Assembly (NCBI RefSeq): GCF_028745735.1
Contig: NZ_JAQZSM010000004.1
Span: forward strand, 124,001 to 188,000
Reading direction: 5' to 3'
Length of the DNA stretch: 64,000 bases
Source: Roseinatronobacter alkalisoli
GTDB lineage: Bacteria > Pseudomonadota > Alphaproteobacteria > Rhodobacterales > Rhodobacteraceae
Shown here one piece after another: positions 18,673 to 27,850 of this stretch (its first letter is position 1; each line of letters begins with the position of its first letter). A program made the position numbers and the translations under genes. The notes under the pieces are model-generated. The model was not told where the DNA came from, did not search any database, and saw only the letters and a program-made list of their open reading frames with translations.

Positions 18673-20004
18673 ATGACACTCGATCTGGCAAGTTTTGCAG
18701 CTGAACGCGGCATCAGATACTTCATGATCTCCTTCACCGATCTTTTTGGCGGACAGCGCGCGAAACTGGTGCCCGCGCAGGCCATCGCCGATATGCAGCG
18801 GGCGGGCGCGGGGTTTGCCGGTTTCGCCACTTGGCTGGACCTGACGCCTGCGCATCCTGACATGCTGGCCGTGCCGGACCCGTCATCGGTCATTCAGTTG
18901 CCATGGCAGCCGGATGTGGCCTGGGTGGCAGGCAATTGCGTCATGGAAGGGCAGGATGTCGCGCAGGCCCCGCGCAATGTGCTGCGTCGCCTGATTGATG
19001 AAGCCGCCGCCGAAGGGCTGCATGTCAAGACCGGGATTGAGGCCGAATTCTTCCTGCTGACCCCCGCGGGTGACCAGATATCGGACCCGTTCGATACGGC
19101 GGCCAAACCCTGCTATGACCAGCAGGCGGTGATGCGCCGCTATGACGTGGTGCGCGAAATCTGCGATTATATGCTGGATCTGGGCTGGGGCCCGTATCAG
19201 ACTGACCATGAAGATGCGAATGGCCAGTTTGAAATGAACTGGGAATTTGACGATGTGCTGGTGACTGCCGACAAGCACAGCTTTTTCAAGTTCATGACCA
19301 AATCCGTGGCCGAAAAGCACGGCTTCCGCGCCACCTTCATGCCCAAACCCATCGAAGGGCTGACCGGCAACGGGTGTCACGTGCATATTTCGGTCTGGGA
19401 TGGCAAGGGTAAGGATGCGAAAGCCAATGTCTTTGCCAGCGACAAGGGGCAGGGCCAGACGGGTGAGGTCGGCCTGTCCGACAAGGGGCGCGCGTTTCTG
19501 GGCGGCATCATGAAACATGCCTCGGCCCTGGCGGCGATCACCAACCCCACAGTGAACAGCTACAAGCGCATCAACGCGCCGCGCACCATTTCGGGGGCCA
19601 CATGGGCACCCAATTCCGTGACATGGACCGGCAATAACCGCACTCATATGGTGCGCGTACCCGGACCGGGGCGGTTTGAACTGCGCCTGCCGGACGGTGC
19701 GGCAAACCCCTATCTGTTGCAGGCAGTCATCATCGCGGCGGGGCTTAGCGGCATGCGCAGCAATGCCGATCCCGGCAAGCGCTGGGATATCGACATGTAT
19801 GCCGAAGGTCACAAGGTCGAAGGCGCGCCAAAACTGCCGCTGAACATGCTTGATGCGCTGCGCGCCTATGAAGCGGATGGCGAATTGATGCAGATGATGG
19901 GGGTGGAATTCTCCAAAGCCTATCTGAAGCTGAAGAAACAGGAATGGAATTCCTTCGTGTCGCATTTCAGCCGCTGGGAACGTGAAAACACACTGGATAT
20001 CTGA
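18673..20004 (+). CDS. gmaS: Gamma-glutamylmethylamide synthetase
   Basis: The 443-residue protein is a glutamine-synthetase-like ligase that joins methylamine to glutamate with ATP. GS signatures are GIEAEFFLL (metal-binding Glu), GNGCHVHISVWDG (ATP-binding His region), NPTVNSYKRINAPRTISGA and RFELRLPDGAANPYLLQA. Compared with GlnA it lacks the adenylylation-tyrosine loop region at the C-terminus as far as I can see. Its place after mgsABC makes gmaS much more likely than a general GS or a polyamine ligase. A hairpin terminator follows the stop. Confidence 0.92.
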   Translation: MTLDLASFAAERGIRYFMISFTDLFGGQRAKLVPAQAIADMQRAGAGFAGFATWLDLTPAHPDMLAVPDPSSVIQLPWQPDVAWVAGNCVMEGQDVAQAPRNVLRRLIDEAAAEGLHVKTGIEAEFFLLTPAGDQISDPFDTAAKPCYDQQAVMRRYDVVREICDYMLDLGWGPYQTDHEDANGQFEMNWEFDDVLVTADKHSFFKFMTKSVAEKHGFRATFMPKPIEGLTGNGCHVHISVWDGKGKDAKANVFASDKGQGQTGEVGLSDKGRAFLGGIMKHASALAAITNPTVNSYKRINAPRTISGATWAPNSVTWTGNNRTHMVRVPGPGRFELRLPDGAANPYLLQAVIIAAGLSGMRSNADPGKRWDIDMYAEGHKVEGAPKLPLNMLDALRAYEADGELMQMMGVEFSKAYLKLKKQEWNSFVSHFSRWERENTLDI

Positions 20005-20010
20005 ACAGGA

Positions 20011-20038
20011 GCCGCCGGGGTAAATTCCGGCGGCTTTG
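20011..20038 (+). terminator. Rho-independent terminator after gmaS
   Basis: The arms GCCGCCGG (20011-20018) and CCGGCGGC (20027-20034) pair perfectly around an 8-base loop and are followed by TTTGT. It begins six bases after the gmaS stop codon and would end the mgsABC-gmaS transcript. Confidence 0.75.
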
Positions 20039-20090
20039 TCTGGTGAGCTCGCCTGCTATTGTGTGGATGGAATGTGTCAGAAACGAGGAT

Positions 20091-20260
20091 AAGCGCGCGC
20101 CAGCGATGGGCCGGGGTCTGCCGGTCCGGCATGGGCGAAGTTCACTTTATGCAGGCGGCATAATCCTGAGTTCATAGGCTTGGCATGACATCAGCGAAAC
20201 CGGCAGGCCGCGGGACGGCCCACCGGTGGCGCGGCGGGCTGCGCCCTTTGCTCCGCGCCT
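20091..20260 (+). repeat. Dispersed ~170-bp structured repeat, copy 1
   Basis: This is the first of four related intergenic elements. Left arm GGGCCGGGGTCTGCCGGT (20108-20125) pairs with the right part, where ACCGGCAG (199-206 of the 20 kb block) and GGCCCACC (20217-20224) are reverse complements of CTGCCGGT and of GGTGGGCC. The variable centre contains GTTCACTTTATGCAGGCGGC. It lies between the convergent gmaS and accA genes. No terminal target duplication or coding content is evident. Confidence 0.85.
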
Positions 20261-20312
20261 ATGCAGAGGCTGGCATCCGCTTCAGCTTGGTTCCACCCGC
20301 CACGATCCTTAT

Positions 20313-21272
20313 CTAGGCCGACAGACCTTTTGCGCCCATGTTCAGGAATTTCTGGCGGCGTTCCTGTTTCAGGGTGGCGGGATCCTTGCCGTCAAGTTCT
20401 TCCAGCATCGCATTCAGTGCCGCGCCGACACCCTTGATCATGGCGTCCCGGTCACGTTGCGCACCGCCCAGTGGTTCGGGGATAATGCGGTCAATCACGG
20501 CCAGTTTTTTCAGATCCTGCGCGGTCAGGCGCAGCGCTTCGGCGGCTTCGCGCATCTTCTCGGAATCTTTCCACAGGATCGATGCGCAACCTTCCGGGCT
20601 GATGACCGAATAGACCGAATGTTCCAGCATGGCGATGCGGTTTGCCGTGGCAAAGGCCACAGCACCGCCGGACCCGCCTTCGCCAATGATCACCGACACC
20701 AGCGGAACGCCAAGATTCAGGCATTTCTGCGTGCAGCGCGCGATGGCTTCGGCCTGACCGCGTTCTTCGGCCCCTTTGCCCGGATAGGCACCGGGCGTAT
20801 CGACCAGCGTGATGACCGGCAGGCCGAAACGATGCGCGATATCCATCAGGCGCATGGCCTTGCGGTAGCCTTCGGGACGGGCCATGCCGAAATTGCGCCG
20901 TAGCCTGCTTTGGGTGTCGTGGCCCTTTTCCTGACCGATCACCACAACCGCGCGCCCCTTCAGCCGCGCCAGTCCGCCAATGACCGCTTCATCTTCGGCA
21001 AAACCACGATCACCGGCAAGCGAGGTGAATTCGTCAAACAGCGTGTCGACATATTCCTTGCAATGCGGCCTGTCGGGATGGCGTGCCACCTGGCATTTCC
21101 GCCATGGTGACAGGTTTTTATACAGGTCAACAAGCAGTTTCTGCGCTTTCTGGTCCAGCGCTGCTGCTTCTTTGGCAACATCGGTTTCGGGACTGGCCGC
21201 AGCCATCGCCCGCAATTCGGCCGCCTTGCCTTCGATCTCGGCCAGCGGTTTTTCGAATTCCAGATAATTCAT
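20313..21272 (-). CDS. accA: Acetyl-CoA carboxylase carboxyltransferase subunit alpha
   Basis: The 319-residue protein has the full AccA pattern: [20 protein letters not shown] at the N-terminus, [57 protein letters not shown] and [20 protein letters not shown]. With AccD it moves the carboxyl group from biotin to acetyl-CoA in fatty-acid synthesis. ATG 21272 is preferred over the GTG four codons upstream because AccA proteins begin with the NYLxFEKP motif. It follows the MsbA-like exporter gene by 79 bases on the same strand and is convergent with gmaS. Confidence 0.95.
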   Translation of the reverse strand: MNYLEFEKPLAEIEGKAAELRAMAAASPETDVAKEAAALDQKAQKLLVDLYKNLSPWRKCQVARHPDRPHCKEYVDTLFDEFTSLAGDRGFAEDEAVIGGLARLKGRAVVVIGQEKGHDTQSRLRRNFGMARPEGYRKAMRLMDIAHRFGLPVITLVDTPGAYPGKGAEERGQAEAIARCTQKCLNLGVPLVSVIIGEGGSGGAVAFATANRIAMLEHSVYSVISPEGCASILWKDSEKMREAAEALRLTAQDLKKLAVIDRIIPEPLGGAQRDRDAMIKGVGAALNAMLEELDGKDPATLKQERRQKFLNMGAKGLSA

Positions 21273-21351
21273 CAACCATTCCACTCGCAGTTTCGGGGGT
21301 TATGCTTCAGCAGGGCGTGATTTGCAATCTGGAAGCGCAGGATTCCGCGCG

Positions 21352-23142
21352 TCATTGCTCGGGCTGATTTCCGAACTGGATAGCATATAGCCGCGCATAA
21401 GCCCCGCCAAGGGCCAGCAATTCCGCATGGTTGCCCTGTTCAACCACACGCCCACGGTCCATGACCACGATCCGGTCTGCATTGCGGACCGTGGACAGCC
21501 GGTGCGCAATGACAATTGTTGTGCGCCCTGCGGACAGCTTGTCCAGCGCTTCCTGTACGAAGGCTTCGGATTTTGCGTCCAGCGCGCTTGTCGCTTCATC
21601 CAGCAGCAAAACCGGCGCATTGCGCAGCAAGGCCCGCGCGATCGCCACCCGCTGACGCTGCCCACCTGACAGCGACGATCCGCGCGGCCCGGCCGGTGTA
21701 TCCACGCCATTGGGCAGAAGTGGCAGGAAATCATCCACATGTGCTGCGCGCAGGGCTGCGGTCAGGGCCGCTTCGGTCACCCCTTCGGCGCCCATGGTCA
21801 CGTTGTCACGGATGGATTCGTCAAACAGCGCCGTATCCTGACTGACCACGGCAAAACACTGGCGCAACGCGGCCAGATCCATTTTCCGAATGTCCTGCCC
21901 GCCCAGCAACACCTGCCCGGAGGTGACATCGGCCAGTCGGGTCAGCAAGGAAAACACCGTGGATTTCCCGGCCCCCGATGGCCCCACGATTGCCGTTGTC
22001 CTGCCCGCCGCTGCCGTGAAGGACAAGCCGCGCAACACGGGTTCATCATCATAGGCAAATTCCACATCGTGGAAGGTAACAGCGGCCTGCGCGCGCGCGG
22101 GCACAGGTACATGGGGCGGGGGCGGGTTGGTTACTTTGGGCTGGACCTGCAACAAGGCATGGGTGCGTTCCAGCGAGGCCAGCAATGTCTGCCATTCCGC
22201 CGTCAGTGCGGAAAACCGGCGCATCGGGTCAAACAGCAGCCCCAGAGCCGTGAAAAAGGACATGAACTGCCCCACAGTGCGGGTGCCGTCAATGATCTGC
22301 AACCCGCCATAGACCAGCACCATCGCGAAACCGATGGCCGCGCCGAAATCCATGACAGTGGGCACAGTCGCGTGGCCGATCACCGCGCGCACGGCCTTGC
22401 GCACATATTCGCGCATGACAGTGCGGAAACGCGACAGCTCGCGGTCCTCTGTGCCGGTCAACTGAATGGTGGAAATCCCGTGAAAGGCTTCGTCCAGGCG
22501 GTTTGAGCTGTCAGCGGCGGCCACGCGCGATTCCGCGCTGCGCCGCCGGATCAGCCGTTGCAGCCACAAGAGCGGCAGCACAAGAAGCGGAATGCCGACC
22601 ACCGCAACCAGCGTCCATTGCCAGTCGGTCCATAGTGCAACACCAAACAGCACCACCACTGCGGCCCCGTCACGGCCGAACCCGGTGATCAAGCCCTGAA
22701 ACACCCGCGCAAGCGCTGCCGAATCCCCGCGCACACGCTCAATCAGAATACCGGGGGCGTTCAGCTTGAAAAAGCTCATATCCAGCCGCATCAGATGCGC
22801 CAGAAGCATGGTCTGCAATTCTGCCGTGGCCCCTTCGGCCTGCAGGGCCATGACGGATTTATGCGCAAGCCGCGCAAGGCCGCGCCCGAAAAACACCGCA
22901 GCCATGGCCAGCGCGACCCAGTAAACGCTGCTGCGTTCCCCCGCGATCAGCACGTCATCGAACATGGGCCGGATCAGATAGCTGAATGCCCCCAGCATCA
23001 GGGCTTCGACGACCATCAGCGCGACAGCGGCGAGGATGAACCATATCCGGTGACGCACGAAGCTGTGCCACAGCCACAGGGCAATCACCCTGTCATTGCG
23101 ACGCTGGGTTTCACGTTTGCTGGTGTCAGTCAGGCTTGCCAC
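21352..23142 (-). CDS. MsbA-like ABC exporter (permease-ATPase fusion)
   Basis: The 596-residue half-transporter has about six N-terminal membrane spans (residues 30-330). The C-terminal ATPase has Walker A GPSGAGKST, the Q-loop VVSQDTALFDE, the signature LSGGQRQRVAIARALL and Walker B VLLLDEATSALD. Homodimeric exporters of this class flip lipid A or other hydrophobic substrates. The length is normal for MsbA, but substrate identity cannot be read from sequence; a multidrug or glycan exporter is possible. The stretch between its start and the petR stop (149 bp) shows no gene. Confidence 0.88.
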   Translation of the reverse strand: MASLTDTSKRETQRRNDRVIALWLWHSFVRHRIWFILAAVALMVVEALMLGAFSYLIRPMFDDVLIAGERSSVYWVALAMAAVFFGRGLARLAHKSVMALQAEGATAELQTMLLAHLMRLDMSFFKLNAPGILIERVRGDSAALARVFQGLITGFGRDGAAVVVLFGVALWTDWQWTLVAVVGIPLLVLPLLWLQRLIRRRSAESRVAAADSSNRLDEAFHGISTIQLTGTEDRELSRFRTVMREYVRKAVRAVIGHATVPTVMDFGAAIGFAMVLVYGGLQIIDGTRTVGQFMSFFTALGLLFDPMRRFSALTAEWQTLLASLERTHALLQVQPKVTNPPPPHVPVPARAQAAVTFHDVEFAYDDEPVLRGLSFTAAAGRTTAIVGPSGAGKSTVFSLLTRLADVTSGQVLLGGQDIRKMDLAALRQCFAVVSQDTALFDESIRDNVTMGAEGVTEAALTAALRAAHVDDFLPLLPNGVDTPAGPRGSSLSGGQRQRVAIARALLRNAPVLLLDEATSALDAKSEAFVQEALDKLSAGRTTIVIAHRLSTVRNADRIVVMDRGRVVEQGNHAELLALGGAYARLYAIQFGNQPEQ

Positions 23143-23291
23143 GATATGTCGGTTTCCGTCTGCTTTGACCGGCAGCCATACTTGCTTTCGGCAGGCTTAG
23201 AAACCCTGCTTTTCATCCGCGCCTGCGCGCATGCTGCAACCTGCCCGCCGGATGCGGATGAATATCGCGCCCCCTGGCCTGCGACAAGTAT

Positions 23292-24011
23292 CTAGTCCGC
23301 GACAAGCATATAGCCCGCACCCCGCACGGTTTGCAGATGGCGCGGGGCCTTTGGGTCATGTTCGATCTTGCGGCGCAGTCGGGTGATCTGCACATCGACG
23401 GCACGATCCTGCCCCATTACCGCACCATGCCCCGCCCGGTCGCGCCCCAGATGGTCAACCAGCGCTTCGCGCCGTATCACCTCGCCGGGGCGTTCGCAGA
23501 AAAAGCGCATGATTGTGGCTTCGGTCTGGGTCAGGCGGATAATGTTGTCGCCGCGCTTCAACTCGCCGCGTTCCAGATCATAGCGCAGCGGCCCCATGAT
23601 CAACACCTGCGGCAGCACTTCGGTCGGGGCGGGTTGCGGGCGCCTTCGCAGAATAGCATTGATGCGCAGCAACAACTCGCGCGGCTCAAAGGGTTTGGGC
23701 AGGTAGTCATCGGCCCCTGCCTCGAATCCGGAAATCCTGTCCTCTGCCTCGCCCCTGGCGGTCAGCAACAAGACGGGAATCGCAGTGTCGTCACAGATAT
23801 ACCGGGTCAGGCTGATTCCGTCTTCGCCCGGCATCATCACATCCAGCACCACCAGATCGAAGCTAAGCCCCGCCAGAAGCCTGCGCGCATGTGCCGCATC
23901 GCGTGCCGCGGTCACCATGAACCCGTTGCGGATAAGGTATTTCTGCAACAGTGACCGGATGCGCGCGTCATCATCCACAATCAACAGATGCGCTGCGGTT
24001 TCCATGGTCAT
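23292..24011 (-). CDS. petR: OmpR-family response regulator, PetR type
   Basis: The 239-residue protein has a receiver domain with acidic pocket VDDD, phospho-acceptor Asp57 (VVLDVMMPGEDG), Thr in LLLTARGEAED and Lys in YLPKPFEP. The C-terminal winged helix ends QTVRGAGYMLVAD and has a long loop (GRDRAGHGAVMGQDRAVDVQ) between recognition elements. It overlaps the upstream MarR gene by four bases. This MarR-OmpR pair corresponds to petP-petR of Rhodobacter capsulatus, which lies upstream of the cytochrome bc1 operon there and is needed for growth. No bc1 genes are next to it here and no histidine kinase is adjacent. Confidence 0.8.
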   Translation of the reverse strand: MTMETAAHLLIVDDDARIRSLLQKYLIRNGFMVTAARDAAHARRLLAGLSFDLVVLDVMMPGEDGISLTRYICDDTAIPVLLLTARGEAEDRISGFEAGADDYLPKPFEPRELLLRINAILRRRPQPAPTEVLPQVLIMGPLRYDLERGELKRGDNIIRLTQTEATIMRFFCERPGEVIRREALVDHLGRDRAGHGAVMGQDRAVDVQITRLRRKIEHDPKAPRHLQTVRGAGYMLVAD

Positions 24012-24517
24012 GTGCGGCGCTCCTTCAGGGCGATATACTGGCGGAAAATCTCGTCATCCATCATCGATTCCAGCACTTGCCGGAACCCCGCCACAGCCTG
24101 CGGCCCCGCCGCGCGATAGGCCGCGCGCATCCGGTCGCGCTGCGCTTCTGACAGCTTGCGTTCCAGTTCGCGCCCCGGTTCCGTCAGGTACAGGTTGCGT
24201 TCGCGCCGGTCCGTGCGCCCGATCCGGCTTTCAACCAACCCATCCGCGATAAGGGTGCGCAGCACGCGGTTCAGCGATTGCTTGGTCACACCCAGAACAT
24301 TCAGCAGGTTATTTACTGTGGTGCCATGGGTCCGCTTGATGAAATGCAGCGCGCGGTGATGGGCGCGGCCATAGCCATGTTCAGCCAATATGCGGTCAGG
24401 GTCGGCGGTGAAGCCGCGATAGGCGAAAAACATCGCCTCGATGCCTTTGCGCAATTGTTCATCCGTCAGGAACAGAAGATTCTCGCCGCCGAGTGTTCCG
24501 GATCCGCCTTGTCCCAT
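24008..24517 (-). CDS. petP: MarR-family transcriptional regulator, PetP type
   Basis: The 169-residue protein has the MarR winged helix: HHRALHFIKRTHGTTVNNLL, NVLGVTKQSLNRVLRTLIA and DGLVESRIGRTDRRERNLYL, where the RTDRRERN wing is diagnostic. It is translationally coupled to petR (four-base overlap), so the two are probably produced together. The divergent neighbour ilvE starts 171 bases away. The ligand is unknown. The PetP name rests on the pairing with a PetR-type regulator in a Rhodobacterales background. Confidence 0.8.
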   Translation of the reverse strand: MGQGGSGTLGGENLLFLTDEQLRKGIEAMFFAYRGFTADPDRILAEHGYGRAHHRALHFIKRTHGTTVNNLLNVLGVTKQSLNRVLRTLIADGLVESRIGRTDRRERNLYLTEPGRELERKLSEAQRDRMRAAYRAAGPQAVAGFRQVLESMMDDEIFRQYIALKERRT

Positions 24518-24688
24518 GCCGTTCCTGCCCTGATTATCACTCTGATCAATCTTTGGGCTATTTTATGTCAGCGTTGTTGACATTCCAAGATCGAATTGCT
24601 AGCGATTCGTCAGTTTTCGCGCAAGATTATGTCCGATCCGGACCAGACTTGCGTAACTTTTGCAAATTTGCCAGATGAGGAGGCACAT

Positions 24689-25558
24689 ATGGCCGGGGCG
24701 TATGACGACAAGGACGGCTTGATCTGGATGGATGGGACGATGGTGCCCTGGCGTGATGCCAATGTGCATATCCTGACCCATGCGATGCACTACGCCTCTT
24801 CCGTGTTTGAAGGGGAGCGTTGCTATAGCGGCAAGATTTTCAAAAGCCGCGAACATTCCGCGCGGCTGCTGGAATCGGGGCGTCTGCTGGACATGAAAAT
24901 CCCCTACAGCGTTGATCAGCTGGAAGAGGCGAAGGCAGAAGTGCTGCGCGCCAACAACCTGACGGATGCTTATGTGCGCGCGCTGGCATGGCGCGGTGTC
25001 GGCGAAGATATGGGTGTAGCGGCACGTCGCAACCCTGTGCGTGTGGCGATCGCCGCTTGGGAATGGGGTGCCTATTACGGCGATGCCAAAATGCAGGGCG
25101 CGAAGCTGGACATTGCCAAATGGCGCCGCCCGTCGCCCGAAACCATCCCGACTGCGGCCAAGGCCGCGGGCCTTTACATGATCTGCACCATGTCCAAACA
25201 CGCAGCCGAGGAAAAAGGCTGCTCGGACGCGCTGTTCTATGATTATCGCGGCTATGTGGCCGAAGCGACCGGGGCAAATGTGTTTTTCGTCAAGGATGGC
25301 GAAGTGCATACCCCTATCGCAGATGCCATCCTGAACGGGATCACGCGCCAGACTGTTATCGCCATGCTGGGCGACATGGGCATAAAGGTGCATGAACGCC
25401 ATATCATGCCCGAAGAACTGGCCGATTTTTCGGAATGCTGGCTGACGGGCACTGCCGCCGAAGTGACCCCGGTGGGCCAGATCGGCCCGCATCATTTCCA
25501 GGTCGGCCAGATGACCCGCAAGGTTGCCGAAACCTATGAGGCGCTGGTGCGCGCCTGA
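24689..25558 (+). CDS. ilvE: Branched-chain amino acid aminotransferase
   Basis: The 289-residue protein is a fold-IV PLP aminotransferase. It shows IWMDGTMVPWRDANVHILTH at the N-terminus, YASSVFEGERCYSG, the EATGANVFFVKDGEVHTP region, ILNGITRQTV and ECWLTGTAAEVTPVGQI. It interconverts branched-chain amino acids and their 2-oxo acids. ATG 24689 is selected because GAGGAG lies just upstream and the conserved domain begins there; an extension to 24596 is rejected. A TTGACA hexamer at 24577-24582 may mark its promoter. A terminator follows the stop. Confidence 0.92.
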   Translation: MAGAYDDKDGLIWMDGTMVPWRDANVHILTHAMHYASSVFEGERCYSGKIFKSREHSARLLESGRLLDMKIPYSVDQLEEAKAEVLRANNLTDAYVRALAWRGVGEDMGVAARRNPVRVAIAAWEWGAYYGDAKMQGAKLDIAKWRRPSPETIPTAAKAAGLYMICTMSKHAAEEKGCSDALFYDYRGYVAEATGANVFFVKDGEVHTPIADAILNGITRQTVIAMLGDMGIKVHERHIMPEELADFSECWLTGTAAEVTPVGQIGPHHFQVGQMTRKVAETYEALVRA

Positions 25559-25587
25559 TCTGCAGGACGCATTTGTCAGAGTATCAG

Positions 25588-25621
25588 CACGCGGCGGGGC
25601 CATTCCCTGCCGCGTGTTTTC
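25588..25621 (+). terminator. Rho-independent terminator after ilvE
   Basis: The stem arms CACGCGGC (25588-25595) and GCCGCGTG (25609-25616) enclose a partly paired GGGG/CCC inner stem and are followed directly by TTTTCG. It sits 29 bases after the ilvE stop. Confidence 0.8.
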
Positions 25622-25816
25622 GTTGCGGCGGGCGCTGCCGCGCAAAGGCCGGTTTCATGCCATGTTTCTGGCCGGTCCTTATGCGAATGAAGCCTGGTCA
25701 GGCTATTTGACGCTTTGAAACGACCCCGCCACCGCCCCGCCCTTGACCTTGGATGATCCGAACGCCTACCAGTTCAGTGTCAAAATAGAATTCCAGGAAC
25801 CATTGGCCAAAAATGA

Positions 25817-27466
<1,650 letters not shown>

Positions 27467-27520
27467 GCTGCGCTGAAGGGCACGCCCCGATCACGGGTAT
27501 CGGGCGTTTGGGGGGTCCAA

Positions 27521-27691
27521 AGGCGCGGAGCAAAGGCCGGTAGGCCGCCGCGCCACCGGTGGGCCGTCCTGCGGCCTGCCGGTTTCGTTGGCGTTGTTTC
27601 AGTCGTTGGAAGGCAGGATTGTGGAGCCTGCATAAAGTGAATTCTTCCAACGTAGAACCGGCAGACCCCGGCCCACCTATGGCGCGGGCTT
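27521..27691 (-). repeat. Dispersed ~170-bp structured repeat, copy 2 (inverted)
   Basis: Read on the minus strand, this copy has the same left arm GGTGGGCCGGGGTCTGCCGGT region, the central TTCACTTTATGCAGGCTCC box and the right part ending in TTTGCTCCGCGCC. Its left end reads CCGCGCCAT and pairs with GTGGCGCGG of the right end, while copy 3 has CGCTAT with GTAGCGCG, a compensatory change. It lies between pgm and tdm, 55 bases after the pgm stop. Confidence 0.85.
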
Positions 27692-27850
27692 TATGCATAC
27701 CCGGTGCCTGCCTGAACACGCCGCGCACATCCATCCGGCGCGATCACGCCGTGGCAGACAGCCGATAGAACGCTTGCCATATGCCATTGCGGGCTATATT
27801 CTGCTGGTTAAATTTTATTCCGGTAAGGCAACTACGCTGAAAGGTGCAAC
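27692..27850 (+). promoter_or_regulatory. Probable tdm promoter/leader region
   Basis: The stretch between the repeat and tdm becomes AT-rich at 27795-27835. One TGGT half-site (27811-27814) is present, weaker evidence for the motif seen at the other methylamine promoters. No clear ribosome site stronger than GAAAGG (27839-27844) is seen before ATG 27851. Confidence 0.35.

Noticed and set aside
20091-20260. Insertion sequence or CRISPR interpretation of the dispersed repeats
   Set aside because: No transposase gene, no target duplication and no regularly spaced short repeats; copies are kilobases apart, with internal pairing instead.
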